DNA of 64,000 bases from Pseudomonas sp. PDM15 (lineage in GTDB: Bacteria; Pseudomonadota; Gammaproteobacteria; Pseudomonadales; Pseudomonadaceae), in contig NZ_JACVAA010000006.1 in assembly GCF_014851565.1 (NCBI RefSeq), positions 1 to 64,000 of the forward strand, in the 5' to 3' direction. The position numbers and the translations under genes were made by a program. Below are positions 38,001 through 46,031 of the stretch, one piece after another (the first letter of the stretch is position 1; the number at the start of each line of letters is the position of its first letter). The notes under the pieces are model-generated. The model did not search any database, was not told the origin of the DNA, and was given only the letters and a program-made list of their open reading frames with translations.

Positions 38001-38334
38001 CTACGGCGCCGGCGGCATCGATCAGCGCGCCTTTTTGGTTGCTGATGGTCAGCAGCGGGGTGCCGCTGTTGGCGTCGATGGTGCGGCCGCTGCCGGTCTG
38101 CTGGATGGTGCCGGCGTTGGTCAGGGTCGAGGCGCCGCTGCCGACGCTGACTGCGACCGTGCTGCCGCTGGTGCTCAGCGTACCGCCCTGCTGCACCACG
38201 CCGGCGCCGGTAAGGCTCTGGCCGCTGTTTACCGTGCTGCCGGTGGTGACGGTGAAGCCGGCGGCGAAGGCCGGGCCGGCGATGGCGGCCTGCAGGGCCA
38301 GGACCAGGGGGAGAGGGCGCAGGAGCGGATTCAT
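35083..38334 (-). CDS. Type V autotransporter with beta-helical passenger
   Basis: 1083 residues: signal peptide (MNPLLRPLPLVLALQAAIAGPAFA), a long passenger of about 750 residues, and a C-terminal beta-barrel of about 280 residues ending in phenylalanine (IAQWQARF). The passenger has many short repeats of the type NHGSIEG, NAGSIIG and IDGGDP expected for a right-handed beta-helix. The barrel pattern includes WRLGVLGGYGRTDVDADHG. No protease triad is evident, so adhesion or biofilm roles are likelier than proteolysis. It stands alone on the minus strand, 82 bases after the asparaginase gene. The repetitive passenger probably varies between strains. Confidence 0.92.
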   Translation of the reverse strand: MNPLLRPLPLVLALQAAIAGPAFAAGFTVTTGSTVNSGQSLTGAGVVQQGGTLSTSGSTVAVSVGSGASTLTNAGTIQQTGSGRTIDANSGTPLLTISNQKGALIDAAGAVAIRLNRAAGQYIIDNQGSITQSGVSVNGERAIKADADYSSTGNQIINGAADNRDALISSSGNDAIRLGSNFTLTNYGRIVSTGTVNTSCPDYLTCTNDYSAADGVAIENGRGNVAILNHGSIEGPRHAIDGGDPLAADADSDLFGLERLIITSADGNGVTFAKVIDGVTTTGVSIANPVVINYADGSLIGHNGSGVGLDGHGVVFNHGLISGRYAGAGNVFDHEGLGQTTSNGDGDGVDIDGMAYVENHGRIEGLGAGGLDSGGNPNGADGIAAGGGTIINVAGANIFGQSKGILIDDGASGSASASGRGTSSANGGAARIDNAGSIIGAEDAAIGLVGDYADLLINRNGGVIRGGADATRVDQLGSTTAAAAVQMGAGADVLRNAGLIEGQNGLAVDLGDGDDQLFVLGGSQFIGSVNGGAGNDLVLLDTAAGGSLADTLGFEQLQVAQGSWTLDSNDFSDGVDVLGGSLRNLGRIQGDVQVASGAGFGGGRVEGDLSLASGAKLILDVAADGSHSPTSVGGSASIAGASLSIVGGAGDYPRIGQYQVLQADGGISGQFASISSNLAFLTAELSYDADSVELQLLRNDLAFADLASSGNGRNVADAIQGSGDGALYQTLLGSDAEQAQRGLEQLAGSSNASIASATLAGGAQVGASMLSAMQQMGGSGNLQAALLREDGPQLAASGVPRDARNLNDPNAAGRLWLQGLGSHGKLDADSGDIRQDSTGAVLGADWALGSAWRLGVLGGYGRTDVDADHGAGNDIDSLHLGLYAQHQSGPLALRLGAAYSQHDNSAERRVDFSGFRDHLRADYDANSQQAFAELGYPLAQGRLLAEPFAAIGYQRYSHESYDEKGGAAALRVEEEDQDNVSSTLGVRVAHLGSLDNGMSLTPRASLGWRHTFGELESSARQSFLTGGNAFNVEGAALDRNSLLVEAGVDLGLSAAQSLGLGYSGELGSDAQNHALIAQWQARF

Positions 38335-38416
38335 GCTGGGTCACCAGTCGTTGGAATAATAAAGCCAGCGACTATGCCCAGAACGTATTACGGAATTTTG
38401 AAGGCCCCGCGCTCCC

Positions 38417-39409
38417 TCAGTCGGCGCACTCGCCGCACAGGTCGAAGACGAACAGGCGCTCCACCTCGGCCTGGGGCAGGCCGGCGCCGAGCAGGCTGAA
38501 CAGCTTGGCCAGGGCGGCCTCGCGGGTCATGCCGGTGCCGCTGACCAGGCCGGCCTCGGCCAAGGCGCTGCCGGCGGCGTACACCTCGAAGTCGACGTGG
38601 CCCTGCGGGCACTGGCTGATGGCGGCCAGTACCACGCCGCGCTCGTGCGCTTCACGCAGCACGGTGAGGAACTCGGCGTCGTCCGACGGCCCGGTGCCGC
38701 TGCCGTAGCATTCGAGCAGCACGCCTTGCACGTCATCGGCCAGCACGGCGCGCAGCTGGGCGGCGCTCAGGCCGGGGAACAGCGGCTGCACGGCCAGAGT
38801 CACCGGGCCGCGCGGCTGACGGTAATGCAGCGCTGCGGGCAGCTCGTCGAGACGCGCCGCGTGGCGTGGGCGATGCATGTTGGCGAAGGCATCGAAGGCC
38901 TCGCTCTTCAGCTTGCTGGCGCGGGCGCCATGCAGCAGCTGGCCGTCGAAGAACAGGTGCACGCCGGGCAGGCAACCCTCGCTCAGCGCCGCCAGGGCGC
39001 CGAACAGGTTGGGCCAGGCGTCGCTGCCCGGGCTGCCCACCGGCAGCATGGAGCCGGTCAGCAGCACCGGCACCTCGATGCCCAGCAGCAGAAAGCTGAG
39101 TGCCGCAGCGCTGTAGGCCAGGGTGTCGGTGCCATGCAGCAGCAGCACGGCGTCGCAGCCTTCCTCATCCACGGCCTGGACGATGGCGTCGCGCATGGCC
39201 AGCCAGTTGGCCTGGCGCATATTGGCGCTGTCGATCGGCGGACTCAGTTCGCGGAAGCGCCAGGCCGGCGCCGGGCGTTCCGGGTGCAGGGCCTGTTCGG
39301 CCTTGAGGCGATCCTCGAAGCCGGAAGCCGGGGCCAGCCCGGCTTCGCTCATCTGCATGCCGATGGTGCCGCCGGTGTAGAGCACCAGCAGGTTCTGCGA
39401 AGGGTTCAT
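38417..39409 (-). CDS. ansA: L-asparaginase, type I (cytoplasmic)
   Basis: A 330-residue asparaginase/glutaminase family protein that hydrolyses L-asparagine to aspartate and ammonia. Both threonine motifs are visible: LLVLYTGGTIGM (nucleophile Thr near residue 12-15) and LLLHGTDTLAYSAAAL near residue 90. No signal peptide is present, so it acts in the cytoplasm, unlike the periplasmic type II enzyme. It lies 82 bases upstream of the autotransporter gene on the same strand; co-transcription is uncertain. The gene begins 117 bases from the symporter's 3' end. Confidence 0.93.
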   Translation of the reverse strand: MNPSQNLLVLYTGGTIGMQMSEAGLAPASGFEDRLKAEQALHPERPAPAWRFRELSPPIDSANMRQANWLAMRDAIVQAVDEEGCDAVLLLHGTDTLAYSAAALSFLLLGIEVPVLLTGSMLPVGSPGSDAWPNLFGALAALSEGCLPGVHLFFDGQLLHGARASKLKSEAFDAFANMHRPRHAARLDELPAALHYRQPRGPVTLAVQPLFPGLSAAQLRAVLADDVQGVLLECYGSGTGPSDDAEFLTVLREAHERGVVLAAISQCPQGHVDFEVYAAGSALAEAGLVSGTGMTREAALAKLFSLLGAGLPQAEVERLFVFDLCGECAD

Positions 39410-39484
39410 GCGGTCGATCCGATCAGGTGGCGGGCGCGTGTTTTCGCCCGAGTGTAACGGCGAACGGGCAGAGGTAGGACCAAG

Positions 39485-39511
39485 AAAAAGGGGGCTGTGT
39501 GCCCCCTTTTT
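39485..39511 (-). terminator. Intrinsic terminator of the symporter gene
   Basis: AAAAAGGGGGC and GCCCCCTTTTT form an 11-base stem with a 5-base loop, 15 bases after the symporter stop. The symmetric A/T runs allow termination in both directions. Confidence 0.92.
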
Positions 39512-39526
39512 ATTTCAGCGGATGAC

Positions 39527-40975
39527 TCAGCGCTGGTGCAGGCTGTGGGCCATCGCCACGTGCTCGCCGGAGGCGGCGGGCTGCGGGTTGGCCGGCCAGG
39601 CGACGGGGTCGAGGTCCAGGTCGCCGAACTCCTTCGGATCGAACACCGGGGTCTCGATGCCGGCGGCGCGCTGGCGGTCGTAGTCGCGCATCAGGCGCAG
39701 GCCGACCTTGATCAGCATGGCCAGGGCGGCCAGGTTGACCAGTGCCAGCAGGGTCATGGTGATGTCGGCGAAGGCGAACACGGTACCCAGGTTCTGCATC
39801 GAGCCCCAGAAGATCAGGCCCAGCACCAGGCCGCGGTAGATCATCAGCGGGCCGCGGCCGCGGCCGACGAGGAACTGCAGGGCGTTCTCGCCGAGGTAGT
39901 AGTTGTAGAGGATGCAGGTGAACACGAACAGGCTCAGCGCCACGCTGACGAAGATCCGGCCCCAGTCACCGACCACGGCGGCCAGCGAGTTCTGCGTGAG
40001 GATGATGCCGTCGCCCTCGAAGCCCGGGGTGTAGAAGCCGGACAGCAGGATCAGCAGGGCAGTGCAGGTGCAGATGACGAAGGTGTCGAGGAACACGCTG
40101 AACGCCTGGACCACGCCCTGGGCGACCGGGTGCTTCACCGCAGCCACGGCGGCGACGTTCGGCGCGCTGCCCAGACCGGCTTCGTTGGCGAACACGCCGC
40201 GCTTCACGCCCATCACGATGGCGCTGCCGAGCAGGCCGGCGAAGGCCGGTTCGAGGCCGAAGGCGCTCTTCACGATGGTCACCAGCATGTCCGGCACCAG
40301 CTCGATCTGGCTGGCGATCACGTACAGGGTCACGGCGATATAGGCCAGGGTCTTGACCGGTACCAGCAGGTCGGAGACGGCGGCGATGCGCTTGATCCCG
40401 CCGAGGAACACCAGGCCGAGCAGCACGGCCAGGCCGATGCCGGTGTAAGCGACCGGGAAGCCGAAGGCGTTCTGCAGCGAGTGGGTCACGGTGAAGGACT
40501 GCAGGCCGTTGAAGGCGAAGCCGTAGGTGACCAGCAGCAGGACGGCGAAGGTCATCGCCATCCAGCGCAGCTTCAGGCCGTGCTGGATGTAGTAGGCCGG
40601 GCCGCCGCGGTACAGGCCATCGCCGTCGGCGCGCTTGTAGGCCTGGGCCAGGGTGCACTCGAAGAAGCTGCTGGACATGCCGACCAGCGCGGTCACCCAC
40701 ATCCAGAACACCGCGCCCGGGCCGCCGAGGGTCACGGCGACGCCGACACCGGCGATGTTACCGGCACCGACGCGGCCGGCGAGGCTCAGCATCAGGGCCT
40801 GGAAGGAACTCAGCTGGCCGGCGCTGCCGCGGATGGAGTCCTTGAACACGCTGAACATGTGGCCGAAGTGGCGGAACTGGACGAAACGCGAGCGGATGGT
40901 GAAGTAGCTGCCCAAACCGACGATCAGCACGATCAGCAGTTTTCCGGACAGGAAATCGTTGAGCATTTCCCGCAT
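39527..40975 (-). CDS. Sodium:alanine/glycine symporter (AGCS family)
   Basis: A 482-residue inner-membrane transporter with about ten hydrophobic segments. The AGCS signature appears as GAGNIAGVGVAVTLGGPGAVFWMW near residue 75. It imports alanine, glycine or related small neutral amino acids with sodium. The ATG at 40975 follows GAGG; the open frame continues upstream without membrane character. A divergent XRE-type regulator starts 165 bases away and may control it. A strong terminator follows. Confidence 0.93.
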   Translation of the reverse strand: MREMLNDFLSGKLLIVLIVGLGSYFTIRSRFVQFRHFGHMFSVFKDSIRGSAGQLSSFQALMLSLAGRVGAGNIAGVGVAVTLGGPGAVFWMWVTALVGMSSSFFECTLAQAYKRADGDGLYRGGPAYYIQHGLKLRWMAMTFAVLLLVTYGFAFNGLQSFTVTHSLQNAFGFPVAYTGIGLAVLLGLVFLGGIKRIAAVSDLLVPVKTLAYIAVTLYVIASQIELVPDMLVTIVKSAFGLEPAFAGLLGSAIVMGVKRGVFANEAGLGSAPNVAAVAAVKHPVAQGVVQAFSVFLDTFVICTCTALLILLSGFYTPGFEGDGIILTQNSLAAVVGDWGRIFVSVALSLFVFTCILYNYYLGENALQFLVGRGRGPLMIYRGLVLGLIFWGSMQNLGTVFAFADITMTLLALVNLAALAMLIKVGLRLMRDYDRQRAAGIETPVFDPKEFGDLDLDPVAWPANPQPAASGEHVAMAHSLHQR

Positions 40976-41140
40976 GGCGAGGACCTCGATTCTTGTTATT
41001 CGAGCGAAATGTGCGGCACAGCGAGAGCCGTGGGGGCGCATGGTCTGCCTGTGACTGGGCGCGGGCAATTTCGCGGGTGGCGGCGAGTTGGCGCGAGTTG
41101 ATGCTAGAATCGCGTCGCTCGCATCATCAGGAAATGCCCC

Positions 41141-41959
41141 ATGTCGGAAGCGCTCGGCGACAACCTCAAGCTGCTGTGCAGCCATTACCGTTCGATCGCC
41201 GAGGTTTGCCGCAAGCTGGCGATCAATCGCGCCCAGTTCAACAAGTACCTCAACGGCCAGAGCCGCCCGACGCCCTACAACCTCAAGCGCATCTGCGACT
41301 TCTTCGGCGTCGAGGACTACGAGCTGCTGCTGCCGCCGGAACAGTTCTCCCGGCTCATCGGTGCGCGCAACCCGGGCCAGGCATCGAGCAAGCGCAGCGA
41401 TGCGCTGCTGGAGTTGCTCAGCCCGCTGCGCGAGCAGACCGGTGACCTGCGCCGCTACTGTGGCTACTACTTCGAGTACTCCAACTGCATGTCGGTCCCC
41501 GGCTACGTGCTGCTGTCGCTGGTGCACCTGTGGGAAGAGGACGGCGACTTCCTGTTCGAGCGCCAGGAGCGCCAGGAGCGTTCGGCCAGCGCCGACGTGC
41601 AGGCCGAGGACTGGGTGCGCTGCCGCTACCTGGGCGCCGCCTTCCAGCTGCAGGACCGGCTGTTCCTGATGGACTACGAGTCGCTCACCATGAACGAGAT
41701 GAGCCAGACCATCCTCATCCCCAGCTACAAGAGCCGCATCACCCGCCTCAACGGCCTGAAGACCGGTGTCTCCAGCGGCGACCGGCGCAATCCGGCCTGC
41801 ACCCGCGTGGTGTGGGAATACCTGGGTACGGAGATCAACCGCATCAGCGCCTACCGCCAGGTGCGCCTGTACCGCCCGGACGACCCACGGATCGACGACG
41901 ACGTGCGCCAGCGCCTGGACGTGGCGCCGCTGAAGAACGGGTTGTTCGAAATCGAGTAG
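41141..41959 (+). CDS. XRE-type helix-turn-helix regulator with uncharacterised C-terminal domain
   Basis: 272 residues. Residues 5-60 form a Cro/C1-type helix-turn-helix (IAEVCRKLAINRAQFNKYLNGQSRPTPYNLKRICDFFGV). The remaining 200 residues form a compact domain with RRYCGYYFEYSNCMSVPGYVLLSLVHLWE and WVRCRYLGAAFQLQDRLFLMDYESL that I do not recognise; it is probably a sensor. It is divergent from the sodium:alanine symporter gene, a typical regulator-target pair, so control of that transporter is likely but unproven. The ATG at 41141 has no strong ribosome site. Confidence 0.87.
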   Translation: MSEALGDNLKLLCSHYRSIAEVCRKLAINRAQFNKYLNGQSRPTPYNLKRICDFFGVEDYELLLPPEQFSRLIGARNPGQASSKRSDALLELLSPLREQTGDLRRYCGYYFEYSNCMSVPGYVLLSLVHLWEEDGDFLFERQERQERSASADVQAEDWVRCRYLGAAFQLQDRLFLMDYESLTMNEMSQTILIPSYKSRITRLNGLKTGVSSGDRRNPACTRVVWEYLGTEINRISAYRQVRLYRPDDPRIDDDVRQRLDVAPLKNGLFEIE

Positions 41960-42149
41960 GGCGGCGAATCAAAGCGCAGCGGCAAGGTCGTATGGATGCC
42001 AGGGCGGCAACCGCCCATCAAGGAGTGATCGAGCGTGTCGGCAATGCGCTACAGAGTCTGTCTTTGACTGCTTCGCTGTGTTCTGCTGGACAGTCCTGGT
42101 TGCCTAACCGTAGCGTCCGCCTTCTCTCGCAACTATCCATGAGGTCAGG

Positions 42150-42578
42150 GTGATTCGTCCTTTTGTCCGCTATTTCCTTCCCACCCCTTTCCTTCTTGGA
42201 GTGGCGATGATTGCGACTGCCTTCTGGCAAAACGATGCTGACTTCGTTTTTGGCGATGCAGTGCCAATAGATGCGGTTTTTGTAGATAGCGGCCCATCTC
42301 AGTCAGGTAGTGGCAGGCCACGTTATTTCCCCGTCTTCCAGTTACCTGATGGTCGAGCCCTCAGGGTTGAACGCGCCACTGTGGCTTCTGAGCTCCCACA
42401 AAAGGGTCAGACTGTACAGCTGCGTTGCAGTACCAAAAACCCAGGGAACTGCAAAATGCCCGGCCAAGAAAACGATATTGTTTTTTACGGCATTGCAGTT
42501 CTATGGTCGTTAATTGCAGCAGGTGTCACTTATGCCATGTGGAGGCCGCTGCTCCGCGATTCATCTAAAGGCATTTGA
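42150..42578 (+). CDS. Small membrane protein, DUF3592-like
   Basis: 142 residues with two hydrophobic segments: N-terminal (FVRYFLPTPFLLGVAMIATAF, about 5-27) and C-terminal (IVFYGIAVLWSLIAAGVTYAMW, about 110-131). The beta-rich loop between them contains two cysteines (LRCSTKNPGNCK). This layout matches DUF3592-type membrane proteins of unknown function. The start is GTG at 42150 after GAGG. The gene and its 190-base upstream gap are visibly poorer in GC than the neighbours, suggesting recent acquisition. Convergent with the acetyltransferase gene, 4 bases apart. Confidence 0.75.
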   Translation: MIRPFVRYFLPTPFLLGVAMIATAFWQNDADFVFGDAVPIDAVFVDSGPSQSGSGRPRYFPVFQLPDGRALRVERATVASELPQKGQTVQLRCSTKNPGNCKMPGQENDIVFYGIAVLWSLIAAGVTYAMWRPLLRDSSKGI

Positions 42579-42582
42579 ACCC

Positions 42583-43254
42583 TCAGCCACGCAGCTCCTC
42601 CAGCCGGCGTATCTGCCGACCCGCGGCATCGAAATTGTCCGCCGCCAGCCAGCGCTGGAAGGCCTCACAGCATTGCGGCCATTCGCTGTCGATCAGCGCA
42701 TACCAGGCGGTGTCGCGGTTCTGCCCCTTGACCACCATATGCTGGCGGAACAGTCCCTCGTAGTGGAAACCGAAGCGTTCGGCGGCGCGCCGAGAACGGG
42801 CGTTCCTCGAGTTGCACTTCCACTCGAAGCGGCGGTAGCCAAGCTCGTCGAAGGCATGCCGGGCCAGCAGGAACACCGCCTCGGTGGCCCCCGGTGTACG
42901 TTGCATGGCTCTGCCGAAGGCGACATGGCCGAGCTCGATGCAGCCATCCTTGGGCGTGATGCGCAGATAGGCGAGCAGGCCCAAGGTGCGTGAACTGGAT
43001 TGCTCGACCACCGCATAGAACTGCGGATCGCGGCTATCGGCATTGCCGGCCAGCCATGCGTCGAAGGCAGCGCGCTCGGTGAAGGGGCCGTAGGGTAGGT
43101 AGTCCCACAGCGCCGGGTCCGGGCCCTGCAGTTCCTGCCAGAGATCGTCGCCATGGCGCGTGGCATCCAGCGGCTCCAGGCGGATAAAGCGGCCCTGCAG
43201 AATTTCATGTGGCGGAAAGGGTCGTGGCTGCCACTGGCTCAGGTCGGCGCTCAT
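42583..43254 (-). CDS. GNAT acetyltransferase (RimJ/RimL type)
   Basis: A 223-residue GNAT-fold enzyme. The RimJ/RimL-like core is visible: IRLEPLDATRHGDDLW, IELGHVAFGRAMQRTPGATEAVFLLARHAFDELGYRRFEWKCNSRNARSRRAAERFGFHYEG. This subgroup acetylates protein N-termini or small amines; the substrate is unknown. Its ATG overlaps the stop of the upstream GNAT gene by four bases (ATGA), so the two acetyltransferases are translationally coupled. Confidence 0.9.
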   Translation of the reverse strand: MSADLSQWQPRPFPPHEILQGRFIRLEPLDATRHGDDLWQELQGPDPALWDYLPYGPFTERAAFDAWLAGNADSRDPQFYAVVEQSSSRTLGLLAYLRITPKDGCIELGHVAFGRAMQRTPGATEAVFLLARHAFDELGYRRFEWKCNSRNARSRRAAERFGFHYEGLFRQHMVVKGQNRDTAWYALIDSEWPQCCEAFQRWLAADNFDAAGRQIRRLEELRG

Positions 43255-43694
43255 CCCAGCAGCTTCCGGTACTGGATAAAGCCGGAGCGGTCGGCGATGC
43301 GGTCGTAGAGCATGCGCCCCTGGTAGTTGGTCTCCTGGGTCAGCCAGTGCACACGACTGGCGCCGGCGGCCGCGGCCTCGGCATAGACGTGTTCGATCAG
43401 CGCACGGCCGATGCCGCCGCCGCGAATGTTTTCCGCGACATACAGGTCCTGCAGATAGCAGTAGTCGCCCGTGGTCCAGCAGCTGCGGTGATAGATGTAG
43501 TGCACCAGGCCCACGGCCTCGCCATCGCGCCAGGCCAGGGCGGCGTGCATCGGCTCGGCGGGGTCGAGGAAGCGTTGCCAGGTCAGGGCGCTGGTTTCCT
43601 CGGCAATCTGCGCGTTGTAGAAGCGCTGGTAACCCTGCCAGAGCGGTAGCCAGGCGGCGTGATCGGCGGCGGTGATGGGGCGGATATCGAGCAT
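43251..43694 (-). CDS. GNAT acetyltransferase
   Basis: A 147-residue GNAT enzyme with the acetyl-CoA-binding segment DLYVAENIRGGGIGRALIEHVYAEA and the C-terminal WLTQETNYQGRMLYDRIADRSGFIQYRK pattern, which is typical of a common small Pseudomonas acetyltransferase family (PA5433-like by position). Substrate unknown. AGGAGG precedes the ATG. It is the first gene of the two-gene GNAT unit; a CCCTCTCCC hairpin separates it from the PaiB-like gene upstream. Confidence 0.9.
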   Translation of the reverse strand: MLDIRPITAADHAAWLPLWQGYQRFYNAQIAEETSALTWQRFLDPAEPMHAALAWRDGEAVGLVHYIYHRSCWTTGDYCYLQDLYVAENIRGGGIGRALIEHVYAEAAAAGASRVHWLTQETNYQGRMLYDRIADRSGFIQYRKLLG

Positions 43695-43728
43695 GGTTCC
43701 TCCTTGGTATGCGAATGCGGGTGGGGCC

Positions 43729-43766
43729 TTCCCCTCTCCCTAACCCTCTCCCCAGCGGGGAGAGGG
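43729..43766. repeat. CCCTCTCCC/GGGAGAGGG palindromic repeat
   Basis: CCCCTCTCCCTAACCCTCTCCCC followed by GGGGAGAGGG. It lies between the PaiB-like gene and the GNAT gene, on the same transcript side, and could also act as a weak terminator. Confidence 0.7.
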
Positions 43767-43780
43767 AAAACTAGTGGGGC

Positions 43781-44404
43781 TCAGGTCATGCGCGCCGCCA
43801 GTTCGCGGTCGCGTGGGTTGGATGAGGCGTCGAGGCCGTCGCGCACGCCGGCCTGGTCCACCGTCGAGCGGTTCTGCCCGAGCTTCCATTTGCCGTCCAG
43901 GCGGCGGATCGGCAGGGCGAAGCCGACGATGGCACGCAGCATGGTGTCGATGTACTCACGTGGCGCATCGTTGACCGCCCAGGGCCGGGCGCGTCCACTC
44001 TCGTGCTGGTCGCTGAGGCGGCTGACGATCTGCAACAGGCGCTCGGGGTCCTCGATCAGCTCGACCGGGCCACGGGCGTGCACGGCGATGTAGTTCCAGG
44101 TCGGCACCACCTTGCCGTGTTCGACCTTGGCCGCGTACCAGCTGGGGCTGATGTAGGCGTCCGGGCCGGAGAACACGGCCAGCGCCTCGGCCCCGCCCTG
44201 CAGCTCGCGCCAGTGCGGGTTGGCCCGGGCGAAGTGGCCGTAGAGGGTGCCGAACTCGCCTTCGTCGGGCGCAAGCAAAAGCGGCAGATGGCTGGCCTGT
44301 ACGCCTTCCGCTCCGGCACTGGTCAGGAGGGCGAAGGGGTTGGCGCGCATCTGCGCGTGCAGTTCGGCGAGCTCGTCCTGGCGGAAGGCGGAGGGCAGGT
44401 ACAT
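43781..44404 (-). CDS. PaiB-type FMN-binding regulator-like protein
   Basis: A 207-residue protein of the PaiB / FMN-binding split-barrel family. Characteristic segments are GTLYGHFARANPHW, FSGPDAYISPSWYAAKVEHGKVVPTWNYIAVHARG and GFALPIRRLDGKWKLGQNRS. PaiB proteins were named for effects on sporulation and protease genes in Bacillus; in Pseudomonas they often sit beside a MocR regulator and may be flavin enzymes rather than DNA-binding proteins. Here it is divergent from the MocR gene, with an 89-base shared promoter gap. GGAG lies 9 bases upstream of the ATG. Confidence 0.9.
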   Translation of the reverse strand: MYLPSAFRQDELAELHAQMRANPFALLTSAGAEGVQASHLPLLLAPDEGEFGTLYGHFARANPHWRELQGGAEALAVFSGPDAYISPSWYAAKVEHGKVVPTWNYIAVHARGPVELIEDPERLLQIVSRLSDQHESGRARPWAVNDAPREYIDTMLRAIVGFALPIRRLDGKWKLGQNRSTVDQAGVRDGLDASSNPRDRELAARMT

Positions 44405-44493
44405 GGCGGTTCTCCTGGCGGAATGGCCCCATGCTAGGCAGGATATTGGTCCGTTGTAAGATCCATTTACCGCCAGTTCGATGGAGCCAATCT

Positions 44494-45960
44494 ATGCCCG
44501 CCACACCGCCGCTACCGGTCGATCTCTCCGGCATTCGCCTCGATCCCGGCCAGGGCCTGGCACGCCAGCTGTACCAGGCCCTGCGCGAGCGCATTCTCGA
44601 TGGCCGCCTGGCTGGTAATACCCGCCTGCCGGCCAGTCGCGACCTGGCGGCGTTGCTGAGCATCTCGCGCAATACCGTGACCCGTGCCTTCGACCAGCTG
44701 TATGCCGAGGGTTATGTGGAAGGGCGTGTGGGTGACGGCACCTATGTGACTGACCTGGCCAGCGAGCGCCCGGCCGCGCAGCCGCTGGCCAGCGGCCCGG
44801 CACCCAGCGCGGCACTGCAACGCCTGCAGCAGCACCATCTGCCGCCACCGCTGAGTGGCGCGCCCAAGGCCTTTCGCATCGGTGTGCCGGCTTTCGACCT
44901 GTTCCCCTTCGAGGTATGGGCGCGCCTGCAGGCGCGCTTCTGGCGCAAACCCTCGGCGGCGCGCCTGGGCTATGGCGACCCGGCCGGCGATGCGACCCTG
45001 CGCGAGCTGGTGGCCGCCTACCTGCGCAGCAGCCGCGGGCTGAACTGCGACCCGGCGCAGATCGTCATCACCTGTGGTGCCCAGCAGGCCATCAGCCTGT
45101 GCGCCCAGTTGCTGGTGCAGCCCGGTGAGCGTGTGGCGATCGAGAACCCCGGCTACCGCGCCGCCGGCCATGCCTTCGCCGTGGCCGGTGCCGAGCTGTG
45201 CGGCGTGCCTGTGGATGGCGACGGCCTGGACACCGCCGCCCTGGCCGCCATCGAGGATTGCCGGCTGGTGTATGTCACGCCCTCGCACCAGTACCCCACC
45301 GGCGTCACCCTGTCGCTGGCGCGGCGTCTGGAGCTGCTGGAGTGGGCCGAACGGCGCGACGGCTGGATCATCGAGGACGACTACGATGGCGAGTACCGCT
45401 ACAGCGGCACGCCCTTGGCCCCGCTGGCGGCGCTGGATCGGCAGGGCCGCGTGCTGTACGTCGGCACCTTCTGCAAGATCGCCTTCCCGGCCCTGCGCCT
45501 GGGCTACCTGGTGTTGCCGCCGGCGCTGACCGAGGCGTTCGCCCGCCGTCGCGCGGTGGACATGCGTCACTCGGAGATCGGTACCCAGGCGGTGATGGCC
45601 GAGTTCATCGCCGCTGGGCATTTCCAGCGCCATGTACGACGCATGCGCCAGGCCGCGCGGGCGCGTCTGGAGGCGCTGCTGCGCGACTGGCCCGCGGCGA
45701 TTCCCGGCTGCGCGGCGCTGCCGAAGGTGGAGGCCGGCCTGCACCTGTGCGTGCGGGTCGCCAGCCTGGCCCGCGAGCGCGAACTGCTGGCCGCCGCCCG
45801 CGCCGCCGGGGTGGAGATGAACGGGCTCAGCGACTACTGGCTGCCACACAGCCTTGAGCCGGAGGATGCCCGCGCCGGGCTGGTGCTGGGTTTCGCCGCC
45901 GTGCCCGAGGCGCAGATCGCCGAGGCGCTGGTGGTCCTGCGGCGGGCATGGAATCTGTAG
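44494..45960 (+). CDS. MocR/PdxR-type GntR regulator with aminotransferase domain
   Basis: 488 residues: N-terminal GntR winged helix (about 15-85, with LPASRDLAALLSISRNTVTRAFDQLYAEGYV) and a C-terminal fold-type I aminotransferase domain with the PLP-binding DDYDGEYRY and the lysine segment GTFCKIAFPALRLGYL. Such proteins sense PLP or amino acids. The ATG at 44494 is preceded by GGAG; the frame is open upstream but without a start near a ribosome site. It is divergent from the PaiB-like gene, its probable target. The gap contains ATTGGTCC and GGAGCCAAT as imperfect inverse half-sites. Its TAG stop is also the first three bases of a REP-like palindrome. Confidence 0.92.
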   Translation: MPATPPLPVDLSGIRLDPGQGLARQLYQALRERILDGRLAGNTRLPASRDLAALLSISRNTVTRAFDQLYAEGYVEGRVGDGTYVTDLASERPAAQPLASGPAPSAALQRLQQHHLPPPLSGAPKAFRIGVPAFDLFPFEVWARLQARFWRKPSAARLGYGDPAGDATLRELVAAYLRSSRGLNCDPAQIVITCGAQQAISLCAQLLVQPGERVAIENPGYRAAGHAFAVAGAELCGVPVDGDGLDTAALAAIEDCRLVYVTPSHQYPTGVTLSLARRLELLEWAERRDGWIIEDDYDGEYRYSGTPLAPLAALDRQGRVLYVGTFCKIAFPALRLGYLVLPPALTEAFARRRAVDMRHSEIGTQAVMAEFIAAGHFQRHVRRMRQAARARLEALLRDWPAAIPGCAALPKVEAGLHLCVRVASLARERELLAAARAAGVEMNGLSDYWLPHSLEPEDARAGLVLGFAAVPEAQIAEALVVLRRAWNL

Positions 45961-46014
45961 CCCGGTGCAGTCCGGGAAGGCCGGCGAGTCCACTCCCGGA
46001 TTGCATCCGGGCTA
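45958..46014. repeat. REP-like palindrome, TAGCCC...GGGCTA family, copy 3
   Basis: Left arm TAGCCCGGTGCAGTCCGGGA (45958-45977) and right arm CCCGGATTGCATCCGGGCTA (45995-46014). The left arm begins in the MocR stop codon. The right arm matches copy 1 at 4283-4302 in 19 of 20 bases. Confidence 0.75.
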
Positions 46015-46031
46015 CGGCGGCGATCCGAAGA

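Noticed and set aside
35083..38334. Repeated short motifs in the autotransporter gene as a CRISPR-like array
   Set aside because: The repeats are coding, degenerate and in frame with a beta-helix passenger; there are no uniform repeats with unique spacers.
36454..38499. A 681-codon open frame antisense to the autotransporter passenger
   Set aside because: Its composition is Ala/Val/Gly/Asp-rich and repetitive, simply mirroring the repeats of the autotransporter gene.
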